From Purpureocillium takamizusanense (Eukaryota; Ascomycota; Sordariomycetes; Hypocreales; Ophiocordycipitaceae): a DNA stretch of 64,000 nt. Numbering within the stretch: the stretch's first letter is position 1; each line of letters starts with the position of its first letter. Positions 1 through 12,300 of the stretch are shown piece by piece. The translations under genes and the position numbers were made by a program. The notes beneath the pieces are model-generated. The model worked only from the letters and a program-made list of their open reading frames with translations. It was not told the origin of the DNA and made no database searches. Location: assembly GCF_022605165.1 (NCBI RefSeq), contig NC_063069.1, positions 3,348,001 to 3,412,000 of the forward strand, in the 5' to 3' direction.

Positions 1-1057
1 CAACCTGTGGAAGCTGCTGCTCAACTGGATCGAGCACATACGCGCCGCCGACCTCATCCTCATCGCCTCCCACTCTCAGGGCGTTCCCGTCAGCGTCATG
101 CTGCTCGAGAAGCTCATCGACCTCGGCATCGTGACAAACGCCCGCATCGGCGTCTGCGCCATGGCCGGCGTCGCCCTCGGGCCCTTTCCCGACTACAAGT
201 CTAGCATCCTCATGGGCTCGGCCGCGGAGCTGTGGGACTTTGGCAACCCGTTGAGCGTCAACTCGCAGCGCTTCGAGGCGGCCATGCAGCGTGTCCTCGA
301 CTACGGCGCGCGCATCACCTTTATTGGGAGCATCGACGACCAGCTCGTGCCCATGGAGGTAAGCCTAGCTGTCCTTTTCAATCCTGAGCCTCTCCTTCGC
401 CCTCTCTTCTCGATCAACGCATGCTAACATGCCCGGCAGTCGGCCGTCTACTCTCCCGCCAGCCACCCCTACATCTACCGCGCCGTCTTCATCGATGGGC
501 GCGTCCACGCCCCAGATTTCATCGCCCATCTCGTCGGCTTCGCCCTCAAGCTGCGCAACCTCGGCGTCTCGGACCACGGCCTCGTGCGTGAGCTCTCCGC
601 CCCGCTCGCGGGCAGCCTCTACTCGGGCGAGGGCCACTCGCGCCTTTACTACGACGCCGCCGTTTACGACCTCGCCGTCGCCCACGCCCTCGAGACCACG
701 TCCGTCGCGCCCGGCACCCCCTGCGAGATGCGCCGCCCCGCCGCTGCAGCAGCAGCTGCCGCTGTCTCGTCTTCTTCGTCGTCGTCGGTCAAGGGCGGCG
801 CGGGTGCGCCAGCTACGGCAGCAAGCGGAGGAGCAGGCAGTCTAGGCAGCAACGCGGCCACGGCCCCCCTCCTCGCCAGCCCGAACCCGTACGTCCTGCC
901 GTGGATCATGCGCGGCGTCCTCGAGGAGGACTTTGTGCGCACCGAGCTGCACGCCGAGACGGAGGAGCTGTTGCGCAAGTTTGACGACTGGCGGCCCGCC
1001 AACAAGGCCCTCAAGGACGTCAAGTACCGCCTTGAGGCGGTGCGCTCCAAGCTGTGA
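1..1057 (+). CDS. YML020W-like alpha/beta-hydrolase-fold protein, 3' part
   Basis: The gene begins before the window; the frame is open from base 2. Two exons are visible, 2-358 and 440-1057, with an intron at 359-439 (GTAAGC donor, GCTAAC branch site at 422-427, CAG acceptor) that restores the frame exactly. The visible part has a hydrolase nucleophile-elbow motif, ASHSQG, shortly after the left edge, followed by the MAGVALGPFPDY and VPMESAVYSP stretches. I recognise these from a conserved fungal family related to yeast YML020W, often annotated as a mitochondrial membrane or hydrolase-like protein with no proven substrate. A low-complexity Ala/Ser stretch lies at about 740-830, and the protein ends in a charged helix (RKFDDWRPANK). 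The family assignment is from memory of the motifs; the fold is an inference. Confidence 0.75.
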
Positions 1058-1416
1058 GCCGGGGGCGCATCGTCTCTCCCTCTCTCCTCTGTGCCTCCCC
1101 CCCCTTTCGCCGATCAACATCCATCTCCTGTCCTCTTTACCCTCCGCATTTCCACCTCACCATACCTCCCCACCACCTCCGCAACCACTCCCATCTACTA
1201 TCTTGTACGGCCAAGGGGGAAGGGAAGGCGTATACGCAGTGGCGGCGTAGGCGCGTCATCATCATATCATCATCGTGGTCCACGCGAATCTAAAAGGAGG
1301 CAACAATTGTTGTTTTGTTTTTTCTGGTGTGATTTGGGTCGAGGAATGTCTGGTGTTGGGATTACATACACACACAATCAGCGAGCGATGATGTTTAGAA
1401 TACCTTATAGAGAGCA

Positions 1417-1460
<44 letters not shown>

Positions 1461-2238
1461 ATGGCGCAGGATAAGAGCCATCGTCACCAACATCGTCGTG
1501 GGCATCATGAGCACCACCGCGGTCAAGGTCATCACCACCACCATCATAAATAATCACCACAACACTACGAACATACCCCCTCACTCTCCGCAATACCCCC
1601 CTTATCCAGAATGCCAAGTCCCCCTCTCCCTCACCATCACCACCATGGTAACAGCAAAACAGCAAAGCAGTAAAACAGTAGAACAGTAAAACAGCAGGAT
1701 AGTAGAATAGTGGTGATGGTAGTGGTACGTAGAGTAAGGTATTTAGAGTAGGTACTAGGTAGGTAGGCACCAAAATGTTCATCCCGTACTGCAAAGTACA
1801 TGCATCAATCAACCCAAGTTAGCATCCCCCCCCTATGCATGCACGGATATCCCATCCCATCGAGGGAGGCACGCATAAGCCCCGGCGCCGCCACCCGGGG
1901 ATAATGGTGATCCCCCCCCCCTCTCTTTCCCTGCATCGCTGTCTGTCTGCCTGCCGGCTTGCTGCGATCCTTCATTCCCTCTCTCTGCTCGTCCTTCTCA
2001 TGTCGTATGCAGTTTTTCTGTGTGTGAGTGAGGGATGGGAAACAAAAAACAAAACATGGCCCCCGATTCCCCGGTCGGGTGTCGGATTTCGTACAGTTTT
2101 ACATCTATGATACAAGCGACGCCTCCCCCCCTCTCTCCGTGTGAGCGCGCGCACCGCAAGCCACTTGCCCCCGCCGTTCCACACGGTCTATGCACAAAAA
2201 CAACGGGCCGTCATGCGGGAAAAGGAAAAAACAGACGC
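1058..2238. other. Intergenic region with convergent 3' flanks
   Basis: This lies between the 3' ends of the hydrolase gene (+) and the processing-peptidase gene (-). I see no credible coding region. It holds CT-rich DNA, an (AC)18 microsatellite at 1419-1454, a degenerate ACAGTAAAAC repeat at about 1660-1710, and GTAGGTACTAGGTAGGTAGG-type sequence near 1750. It presumably contains both polyadenylation regions. Confidence 0.6.
1419..1454. repeat. (AC)18 microsatellite
   Basis: Thirty-six bases of uninterrupted AC dinucleotide repeat in the 3' flank of the first gene. It would be expected to vary in length between strains. Confidence 0.95.
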
Positions 2239-4088
2239 TCATGCAGACTGCCGGCCGAGCTTCCAGCCGTCGATGCGGTCCTGGATCTGGTCCCAGGTCA
2301 TGCCGTGGCTCGTCAGGCCGTACGCCTGCGCCTCCTGCACCACGACGGTGGGCGCGCCGCTGCCGCTGCCGCTGCCACTGCCACCGCTGAGGCCGCCGAC
2401 GCGCCCGCCGACGACGGCCGAGGCGACGCGGCGCAGGTCCGCGACCGTCAGGTCCTCGATGCGGGCGCACATGTCGCGCACGGGCACCTTGCGGCCGTGG
2501 ACCTGCACGCTCCGGCCCAGGTCCTCGAGCTCGACCATGCGGCTCTCGAGGTTCATGAGCAGGCTGCTGCGCAGCTGGTTCTTGGCGCGGGCCACCTCGC
2601 CCTCCTGCAGGCGCGAGAAGCCCGTCTCGAGGGTCAGGGCGCGCAGCTCCTGGCACATGACGTCGAGCATGTGCTGGGTGTGGCCGGGGAGGCACGATGC
2701 TGAGATGCCGAACAGGCCCGAGTCCGTGTACGAGTGATTGAAGGCGACGCACGACTCGACCCAGCCGTGCTGGTTGAGCACGTTGGTGTACAGGCGCGAG
2801 TACATGCCCTTGCCGGGCCCGCCGGCCGAGAAAGACCCGCCGCCGCCGAGCAGCGTCTGCAGCGTTGCCAGCGCGTAGATGTCGTCAGAGCCCACGGGCA
2901 GGCCCTCGAACGCGAGGTGGATGTGCGTGAAGTTGGTGCCGGTCAGCGATGGCGGCTGCGCTGGGAGCGATAGGAAGCCGCCCGTGTAGCGCGCCGGCTG
3001 CGGTACGTCTATGAGGTCTGTTATAGGCGTGTCGATGACGGCCGCGTTGCGCGGCGCTGAAGTGGAGATGTTCTTGAAGAAGGGGATCTTGGTGATGAGC
3101 TTGGAGGGGCGCGACTGGGGCGACGCCGAGGGGGATGAGGATGCCGGGGAGCCAGTGGACGTGGAAGCCTCGCTGTCGGATGCCGCAGACATGCTCGTCT
3201 CCGAGCCGGTCCTTGACAGGGCGGGCAGCGGGCTTGCCTTCATGTCGCCGAAGAACTGCTGGGCGAGCGTCACCGCGGCGCCATGATCGACGCCCGCAAA
3301 CGCCAGCACCATCCTCTCCGGCCGGTAGAACAGGTCCCGGTACGTCGTGACGGTAGCCTTGTCGATGGCGCCGAGGCGGTCCTCGGGGCACAGCAGCGGG
3401 TTGCCCAGCGTGTTGTCCTTGAAGGCGGCCGTGTGGACCAGCTCGGGGAGTATCAGCTCGGGCTTGCCCCAGATCTCGGCAATCTCGTAGCGCGCCGTCT
3501 CGATCTGCTCGGCGACCTCTTCGTCTGTGAGCTTCGCGTCGCGGATGGTCTCGGCCAGGAGCTCGACCGTCTGGGGCACGGCGTTGTTGAAGGTGGCGGC
3601 CTGGTACATCATGGACTCGCGGGACGACGCGCACTGGATGTTGCCGCCCAGCGCCTCGACCTTCTCCAGCATCTCGTCGGCTGTGTGCCGCGACGTCGAC
3701 TTGAAGGCCAGCCGGTCCATGATGTGCGACACGCCGCGCAGGCTGGCGTTTTCGAAGCGCGACCCGGCCTCGACGTAGACGCCCACGCCTGAGAAGGAGC
3801 CCGGGAGGGCTTCGGAGGCGACGCGCAGGCCGTTGGGCAGCGTTGTGATTTGATCCAGCTCGGTCGGTTCCTGCGCACCCGGGGATCATGCGTCAGCAAG
3901 CCGCGGACGGACGGCCACAAGAGCCAAGGGCCTAGATGTCAAGGGTTGCTCACCTTGGGGATGCCTTCGACAGAGACGGTCGCCATGGACCGCATCGGGA
4001 GGCTCAGCCCGCCCTTAGGCCGCAGCAACCTCGCGCACGACGAGGCCGCCGCGCGGGGCTGCAGCCGCGTGGATAATTGTCGCAACAT
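2239..4088 (-). CDS. MAS2: Mitochondrial processing peptidase alpha subunit (M16 family)
   Basis: Two exons, 4088-3954 and 3870-2239, with an 83-nt intron (GTGAGC...GCAG) give a 588-residue protein, close to the usual length for the family. The alpha subunit binds mitochondrial presequences, and with the beta subunit removes them in the matrix. The N-terminus (MLRQLSTRLQPRAAA, Arg-rich, no acidic residue) is a typical matrix-targeting presequence. The M16 core starts at about residue 55 (LPNGLRVASEALPG). The position of the beta-subunit zinc motif is occupied by GVSHIMDRLAFKST, as expected for the non-catalytic alpha subunit. The glycine-rich presequence-binding loop GGGGSFSAGGPGKG is at about residues 387-400. 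A Ser/Thr-rich linker (about 260-300) separates the two M16 halves. The upstream ATG is favoured because it supplies the presequence in frame. Confidence 0.95.
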
Positions 4089-5073
4089 GGCTGATTGTGC
4101 TGTTGCGACGACGATGTGTTGGATGGTGGATGACCGTGGGGAGGGAGGGCGGACAAAGGTTGCGAACGGCGGCGGCGGCGGCGATGACGGGCCGTTGAAC
4201 TTGGCACCAAAAAATTGGGTGGAGCACCGCCACACCAGACCAGACGCTGTGCGGCTTCGGCGATAGGCATGACATGTCGGATCATTCCGAGCCCGGAATC
4301 CGAACCGACGGCTCCAGCGGGTGACCAAATAACTAGTGAGGCAGCGATTGGCTTGTATGGGCGCGCCCGCTCCGTCATTAGCATGCACTACCGCAGCCAC
4401 TGCGCATCCTTATACCCTCTTTTTGAGGCTCAGCGTACGAAGGAAGGATTCCATTCAACACCGTGAGTTGATCCATAGAGCGAGGCATTGCATTTATCAC
4501 TCACTGGATGGGTAGACTCGTAAATCCCGCGTGCAGAGTACAGACAGCCACGGAAAGATGATGGACTTTCCCACTGTCGTACCGCCAGGCCATCCAACTC
4601 CGTATAGCCCACACGCACAAAACACCACCAACTACATGAGCCAGCAACACCACCACCACAATCACCTCATGTTGCGACAATGCTTGTACACCTAGGTATG
4701 CTCTGCAATACAGGTAGGCAGTCGGCCATGGACCACACTCAGCTTTTCACTGAGCCCCGATTTCATTATATATGTATGCGTGCCACACCCTGTCGAAACA
4801 AACAAAAGGCCACGCGAGGCCAATGCCTAGGTACTGTCGCCCCATGCTGTGGCAAAGACGCCGAGTCATGATCGCATGCTCGCCTCCATGATGGATGGTT
4901 TGGCCAGCCCCCGCACGATGATGCCCCCTCAACGCCGTGCACCCGCGCGCCGGCCCGCCAAGCCAAAAGCCAACGCCGCTCTATGGTATCTACAGTCTGC
5001 TCGCTATGCCGTCCCTTGGAACCATGTAAGATTGCATTTCCCACCTCTTTATCGTCATGATTGTGGCCCCGCG
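4089..5073. other. Intergenic: promoter of the processing-peptidase gene and 3' flank of the FHA-RING gene
   Basis: The half next to 4089 should contain the promoter of the processing-peptidase gene, and the half next to 5073 the terminator of the FHA-RING gene. No ORF here looks like a protein, and I see no tRNA fold. Confidence 0.5.
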
Positions 5074-6980
5074 TCAGTGGCTCGAGGCGTCGCTCGTGCC
5101 GCCCCCGCTGAGGTCCATCTCCGTCGCGGCGTCCAGACTCGTCATCTCGGCCGTCGGATCCGCCACCCGCCGCCCGGCGCCGCCGTCAAACACCCAGGGC
5201 CCTGCGTTGTTCCTCGGCGTGATCGGCCCCTCTCCGTTGGTTTGCGGAGACGGCGACCGAGTCTCGCGCAGTTGGTTCACGCGCCCGGCTCCAGACGCCG
5301 GGTTGCGAATGGGCACGGGTTCCGTCGGCTCGTGCGGCAAGTTGGACCTCCCGCTGGGACTGTCGGCCGCGTTGGGGTTGACGGTGACGTCCATGGTTGT
5401 GTCCATGGCATCTGGCTCGGCCGCCGGCACGGGCGGGGCCTTCAGCGTAGCCTCGGAAGGCTGCCCGTTGGCCGCTTCGGGCTTTGCCTCTTCTTCGGCG
5501 CCATCCTCGAGCTGCTGCCACTCCTCGTCTGGCTCCTCGACATCGGCCTCCAAGTCGGCGCCGGCGCGGCAATTTGGACAGACAAAGATGGGATACTGCG
5601 GCGACGACAAAAGTGACCGCACGCACTTGAAATGCCATGTGTGCGAGCAGGGTGCCACGAAGAGTGACTGGCAGGGCTAGGACGGGAGTTCAGTTGCGGT
5701 GTTCGAGGGTGGGGTAGGATCCGCTCATGATGACTTACAGCAATGGAGTTGAGGCAGATGGAGCAGTCCTGCGAGTTCGAGCTCGACACGGACGCGGCGG
5801 TGTTGCTGGTGGCCATTGTGCGCAGCCGCTTGTGCGCAGCAACGCTGGAAAGGGTGCGTCAGTGAAAACAACTAATGGAACAGGAGACGGCGCGGTGCAC
5901 CCACTTGAAGGTGTTGAGCTTGTTCTGCCAGCCTCGGTTGAGCTCGAGGCGCATCTTGACGCATCGGAAAATCATCTCCTCGCCGCCTTTGAAGTCGATG
6001 CCGAGCTGGACAATGTCACCGTCGTTGACGGGGTATGCCTTGCTCTCCTGTGACGGCGGGCTGAGGCGGATGTGGTTGAGGAACGTGCCCGACGAGCTCT
6101 TGACGTCGCGAATGTACCACTTGCCGTCCTCGCACCAGAACTCGCAGTGGCGACGGCTGACGACCTTGCTCTTGAAGCCGACGGGGGCGGCCGATGGTTG
6201 GTTGCCGGCCATGTTGGCGGCCTGACCATCGCGCTCCGAGTAGCGGCCGACGCGGATAATCTCTGAGCCGTTGGGCAGGGTCCTGGAGATGGGCGGGAAG
6301 GAAAGCGAAGGACGGGTAGAGCGCGGGTCGTAGTACGCGGAGAATCGTATCGACGGGGTGTTTTCGGGGCTGGGGGCGGACGCGGCGGCGGCAGCGTCGC
6401 CCGTCGCAGTCATGGTTGCCGTCGTCGTCGTCGTCGTCGTCGTCGCAGTCGCGTTGTGAGGCATGGCGGGCTGGCGGTCGTCGGCGGCGTGCGGGGTCGC
6501 TGGGGGGGCGGCGACGGCGGTGGCCTCGGGGATGGACTCGGGATGATTTGTGGCGGAGGAAATTCTCGCGCGGGCCGACGAGGTATCGGGGTTGGAGCTG
6601 ACGAGGGTCAGGCGGTTGAGGTTATGGGCGGCGGCAGGCGCAGTCGGGTGGGCGTGTGCGGAGGGGGTGGTGGTGGTGGTTGACGAGGGCGTGTAGCTGA
6701 CGGAGCGGGTGAGGCTTGCGCCGTGCGCGTGCGCGTGAGCGTGGGCACTGCCGGTGCGGGTGGGCGGCGAGGGGGTGCCCGTGCCTGTGCCTGTGCCTGC
6801 GGGGGCGGCGTGTGAGCTGTTGTTGGAGTTGGAGTTGGAGTTGCTGTCACGCGACAAAAGGTGGTTGTGCGTGTAGTTGCGCAGGTAGCTGAGGCCGCGC
6901 AGACGGCTGGGCCGCCCTGGGGAGACGGGCGAGGCAGTCTGCGGGCCGGGGGGAGGCGAAGACACTGGCTGTGTAAACAT
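5074..6980 (-). CDS. dma1: FHA-RING E3 ubiquitin ligase, Dma1/Dma2 type
   Basis: Three exons, 6980-5905, 5844-5739 and 5676-5074, with introns of 60 and 62 nt, encode 594 residues. Residues 1-230 are low-complexity (Asn/Ser, Gly/Thr, His/Ala and Thr runs). An FHA domain covers about 240-345, with the phosphothreonine-binding pattern GRYS (245-248), SRRH (275-278) and SSSGTFLNH. A C3H2C3 RING finger follows, with C386, C389, C404, H406, H409, C412, C427 and C430. The C-terminal tail of about 160 residues is acidic and probably disordered. FHA followed by RING is the architecture of yeast Dma1/Dma2 and fission-yeast Dma1, which ubiquitylate phosphoproteins in the spindle-position checkpoint and septation control. 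The first donor must be CAA|GTGGGT, because the alternative TGG|GTGCAC breaks the frame into exon 2. Confidence 0.92.
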
Positions 6981-7860
6981 TGCTGGGGTCCGCCGCGGAG
7001 GATCGCTCGCAATGGCCCTAGTCTTGCCTCTTTATTTTTTTTTTGGTCTGACGTCTGTCTGTCCTTTGGGCCCCAGTAATGCTAGTTAGTGGTTTCTGAG
7101 GGTGTGTGAGTGTGTGTGTGAGAGTGTGTGAGATGTGCCGACGGCGCCTGTGCGCTTGTCGTACGACGAACTGTCCCGTTTTCCTTGGCTCTGCCGGGCG
7201 GTAATTGCGGCTCGACACAAGGCCCGGGTGCTAGAGTAGGAGCGTTTGGGGTAGGCGATTGGTAGAGGGTTCCACTGGCGACAGCGCAGCGTCCCTACCT
7301 GGACAATGGACGGGGGAGAATGCGGCGGCAGCAGCAGCAGTTGCGGCCACAGAGCAGAAACACACGCCGGGCGGGCGAGTTGGTTCGGTCGAGGAACCGA
7401 GCAGCGTCGGCGGTGACGGGCGCGCAAGACGGTGCGCAGAACCTTGTTCGGTTCCCGTCCTCGACGGGGTGGCTGGTGAGAGGGGGGGGGGCCGATGGGT
7501 TAAAAAGGTGATGGATCGTTGGCGCGCTGTGGCGATCGACGCCGAAACTGCGACGCTGTCGACCTCGACTCCGTCCAGCGCAGGGATGCGGCGAGCGCTG
7601 GCGAGTGGGAGCGCGTGCTTGCGTGCCTGCGTGAGTGAGCGAGCGAGTGATTGTCCGCGACGTCGTCAGCGGACGCTGAAATGCGATAAAGCTGAAAAAT
7701 GCCAACCAGCGGGCGGGCGAGAGAGTCGGCAGTCTGCGACGAGAAAGGGGGCGGCCACTGTCTGAGGCGAGGCGAGGCGAGGCTCGACCCGTCCGTCAAC
7801 CGAGGAAAAGCACCTGATGCTGCTGCTGCTCGCAGGTTTCAGTCGTTGGGCCAGGCGGTG

Positions 7861-7878
7861 TCTGTCTGTCTGTCTGTC
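7861..7878. repeat. (TCTG)n tandem repeat
   Basis: Four and a half uninterrupted TCTG units, upstream of the FHA-RING gene. Confidence 0.9.
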
Positions 7879-8737
7879 CGCTCGCTCGGGCTCCTCCCTC
7901 AAGTACTCGAGCTTTGAATGAATTGACGTCGCAGCGATCGGCCGGGGTGCCGAGGACGCTCGGCTTTCCCCGGTTTCGGCGTCTGTGTCCTTCGATCTCT
8001 CGCTCTCTCTTTCTCTGTGCCCTCTGCCCTGTCTCTGCCCTCTCACGGGGGTGCAGCAGCAGAAGCAGCAGCGCTGTAACTTACGGCGCTCGCCGGACGC
8101 ACGGAGAGAAGAAGGAGAAAAAAAAACACGCAACGCACCGCGGGCGCAACAGCAGGTCCGGCAACGGCGGAGGAGCAGACCTATCGATGGACGGAGTGCG
8201 CCCCGCGAGCGTAACCACACGAACTGCTGTGTGACCGAGACGAGACGCGGGGTGGCGGGTAGCTCTGGCGGCGGACCGAAGGACCAAAACGCTCGCGCAG
8301 GGACGACGACGGCGGCGCTCGGATGGATGAATGGATGGGATGGCAGGATTCGTTGTACGGACGCGACAGTGCGAAAGAAAAAAAGGTAGAGGAGTGGAAA
8401 GGGATCTGTCTCCCGGACAAGAGTGAGCGGGAGAGAAGCCCTTCTTCGTTGGTGGTGGTGTTGGTAGTGGTGGTTGTGGCGGCGTCGGCGGCGGTGGTGC
8501 GTGTGCTGGTGCTTGCTGGTGGTGCTGGAGCCAGCGCGGCGCTGGTAGTGGTGGTGGTGGGTGGTGTCGTAGTACGGATCGAGCAACCTAATAACGGCCC
8601 GTTCGACGACGCACTCGTTCGCGCGTGTGGGGACACTGGGGGACTGGGGGAAGGGGGGAGGGTAAGGTAGTTTAGTAGGGGGGGCGGCTTGGCTTGGCTT
8701 TCTGGGAAGTTGAACGTTCCGTCGACGATGAGAAAAA

Positions 8738-8752
8738 GGGGGGGGGGGGGGG
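8738..8752. repeat. Poly(G) run of 15
   Basis: Homopolymer of 15 G on the plus strand; further runs of 11 G lie at 8813-8823 and 9148-9158. Runs of this kind are prone to sequencing-length errors and may form G-quadruplex structures. Confidence 0.9.
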
Positions 8753-9100
8753 TGGAAGAGGGTTTGGCCAGGGTTTTGTGGCAAGGAGCAGCACGAGGAG
8801 CAGAGTTACGTCGGGGGGGGGGGAAGCGCAGGCCACCACCACTCACGAGCGTGGCCTAACGGGGATGTTGCTTGGGGTGGTCGGGTGTTGTGCCGTTCGG
8901 ACTGACGATTCCAGGCCAGGTGAGCGGAGCGCCCAGTCCGTCCATGAATCTCTACTAATAACGTAGCCAGGCTGGCGGGCTTCTGGTGGTTAACTTCCTT
9001 GCCTCGTTTCGATACTAAAGCAGTAGGTGGTGTATGGGGTGGAGCGGGTGTGGGTGGTGGCCTGTGGTGCAGTGCAAGGTAGTGCAGCGCAGTGCACTGC

Positions 9101-9140
9101 AGGGCAGGGCAGGGCAGGGCAGGGCAGGGCAGGGCAGGGC
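9101..9140. repeat. (AGGGC)8 minisatellite with G-quadruplex pattern
   Basis: Eight perfect AGGGC units, so eight GGG runs separated by two bases, which satisfies the classic four-run G-quadruplex pattern twice. A second five-base repeat (CTGGC)n follows at 9181-9199. Confidence 0.9.
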
Positions 9141-9282
9141 AGCAGCCGGGGGGGGGGGATGTGCCCAGGGGTCGGGTGGCCTGGCCTGGCCTGGCCTGGG
9201 CAGGCGAGAGAGCTTGTCCATTGCACTTGCAGCAAACTACCTCCACTGGCTGCGCGGGCTGATGAGAGGGGCACTACCATGA

Positions 9283-9300
9283 TACCTAGGTACCTAGGTA
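9283..9300. repeat. TACCTAGGTA palindromic motif
   Basis: TACCTAGGTACCTAGGTA is self-complementary. Degenerate relatives occur near 1750, 11855-11900 and 13060-13100, so this may be a dispersed intergenic motif. Function unknown. Confidence 0.6.
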
Positions 9301-12300
9301 CACGTCAACATACAGGTACTACTAAGGTATCAACCAAGTAAGGTACTCAGGTAACCCAAGTCAGAGGCCTGGCATGGTGCAAATGGATGGTGTCTATACC
9401 ACAGGTGGCTACTTGGCTACGTACCGTATTATTAGATGCCTGTACGTTAGTACTACCGTTGAGCCGGGACGGTCTGGTGGTCTGTCTGGTGTGCTCGCCA
9501 CGGGATCGGTCTCGGGACGGCGCTGGCGTCCACGCGCGCGGCCAAGGCATCCCCAGCCCAGCCCAGCTGGAGCAGTCTAGTAGGTAGTAGCACACCTCAC
9601 AGGCGGACCGTCGCTACCACGCACTACGTGTCTCTGCTAACAACTAACTGAGTACTAACCTTATGCCTGCAAGGTTTGCTAAACTTGGTACAAACTTGGC
9701 AGCACGCGGGCGCGCGCCCGCCTAGGTTGGATCTGCATCGGAACTGTTCCACTCCATTGAGTCCGCTCTCTCAGCTGCAGCAACTACCACCACAACTAGC
9801 GATCGAGGATCCAAAGTGGAGTCGGAATCGACCGAGCTCTGTCTGCCCTGTGCCCGCCCGCCCCTCTTCATGGATGACGAACTACGGAGTGGACGCATCC
9901 CAAAGGTCCAGGCCTCCATCGACGGCCGCGCTACCTGGAGTACGACGGACCTAACTGCTAACACAATCGCTGCGAATTTGGCATGGTATGTTGCTGGTTA
10001 TTACTGGCAGCGGCGGCGACAGCAGCAGCGGCGGGCTGCTGCCCGTCCGTCGCTTCAAGATTTGACGTTCGCATCTAGAATCTGATGGCTCATATGGCCT
10101 AGTCCCCTCCACCCCCTCTCCTCCCTGGTAGCGTCCGCCGCCCAAATCCCCCCCTCTAACTGCATTCCTGCTCTCCTAATTTAGGACAACTGGCGGCAAT
10201 CTGTGCGGTGTGTTCGCTCGTGTGTCGTTTCCCCGACGATGCAAGCTTGGGAGAGCTGGCGCAGGCAAAAAAGAGAGCCAGATGGAGAGTGGTGTATGTT
10301 TGTGTGAGAGAGAGAGAGAGATGTGGCCCTCGTCGGCGGGTCATGAACTGCACCGAGCTGGCCCACCAACAGACCGGCCATGATCGCCCAAGGTCACTGG
10401 CGGCGCGCGCCCTCGTCAAGCTGCCATGGCTGCCATGACTGCCCTCGATGCGTCTTGTTGCACGCCGTCGTTGCGGCAAGAGGGGCCGGCGACAACCAAC
10501 ACGGACTCTCTCTTTCATCCTCAATGCGCATAGTGGCGGCCCCGCACGCACATGGGTGGGCATGTGCTCGACTCATGCGAACGCGACCACGCATCCAGCA
10601 CGTTCATTGTACATATACGCACATCCGAGCACACACACACACAGACAGCAGACACGTCCATACGGTCCTCTACAGTAGCGTACGTACCAGCAGGAGGGGC
10701 AGCCGTAGTTGTCACATCAGACGAGGGCTCCCCCGGGAGGTCGAAAGACGGCTGCCTGCAGGGAAGCGGGTCGACGACAAGCAGCAAAAAGGAATTTACG
10801 TAGACGGACATGAATGATCCAAGACCTTGGGGACGGGTCGCCTTGCCGTTCAGCTCGCACCCCACTACGGACAACAACAGGTTCATGCGTAGTACGTAGT
10901 GCTTTGCACGTCGTGAGTCCAGCCCCGTTGGTTCGGTTTCTCACACGAAAGCTTAATATAGAGCCGGGCCCATTCGAGTTGGTGCCCGTGGAAGGAATGT
11001 TTTGGAGCCAAAAAAAAAATCAAGAGTTGTCTCGGATGCGGGACATGCAGGAGGAGCATCCTGTCTTTGCCGTGCCTTGGTTGAGAGTGATGATGAGATC
11101 GATCCGTGGATGCTCACGGCGGCGGCGGCGGCGGGGCCACACACACAGTCGAGGTGGTGGCGGCGGGCCGTACACATTGAATGTAAGCATCGAATGCGGC
11201 CATCATTCAGCAGGCGTGCAACTTGAGGTTATTACAGTCGACGGAGGACCTGCGCTACCGTGCCGCTGCTCGGCTCCCGCCACCGGCGCCCGTCAACGAT
11301 ACCTTGGTAACTCAGTACCTAATAAGCGTTGGCTGTGGCGGCGGTTGGCGGGGCGGCACTAGCTTAGTAGTTAGGTCGTTCCCGGCGACGTCGAGACCAG
11401 CTGGACAGTTTGGAGAACTCAGTCCAGCGACAGCCCCATCGAGCGCCGCGTGCATGCGCAAGGTTTGTAAGTAGGTATGCGGGCCGAGTGAGGACCGCAC
11501 GCGCATCTCGGTAGCCTCTTCCAAATCAAAGACGGAACCAAAAAAAAAAAAAAAGGGCGCTCAACATCGGGGGCGCGATAAATTACGGGCGTTGAAGCTG
11601 CTGCTCAGTTTTGTTAGTAGTTTTCTTCGTCTTCTTCTCTCCTCCTCTTTGTGCGTGCGTGTACGAAGTACCAAGGCGAGCGCGCACCTTGTATTTTCGA
11701 CACTTGCGTACCTACGTTCTTCATGACGGGCTGTGAATGGGGCGAAGATGATGAACACGATGAGCCCGTTGATATGAAAGCAAAGGCGTGCGATCCACTA
11801 CACCTGTACGTCCGTCCCTGAACGCGTGGATGGTGTCATGGATAAGTAGGTACTTCGTAGATGCCTAGTACCTAAGGTACCTAAGTTAGTACCTAAGGTG
11901 AGTGTAAGGCAGTACAGACATGACACAGCGCGCGACAGGTGGATAGATGCTCTCCGGGATCCCAGATTGGTGTCGGAGGAGCAAGCTCCCTCCCGCTGCT
12001 GCTGCATCGCAAGCGCTCCGTGTAAGCCGCTTTCCGCCTCAGCTTATTACCCTGCCCAGGAGGCTCCCTTCTTCCTAGGGGTTAAGCTTATAACCTACCT
12101 TATGTTGATAAGGGCCGCTATCCGTGCCGCAACGATTCCCCCGTGGTGTGCGCGCAGCCGTCGATAGCTGCCACGGCGACCTGTCCCATCACCATCCCCA
12201 TTCCATGCTGGCATCCGTCGTCGGGCACGCCCTCTCGCGCGGCACGACACGATGCAGCCAGCGGAGACCCCTCCTGCCCCTCTCTCTCGTCTCTGTTTCC

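Noticed and set aside
2105..2752. Frames overlapping the processing-peptidase exon on both strands
   Set aside because: They are shadows of the real coding strand, without motifs.
7666..8784. 372-codon minus-strand open frame
   Set aside because: Composition is dominated by Pro, Arg, Ser, Thr and His from CT-rich repeats, with no motif and no conserved-looking block; it is best explained by strand skew.
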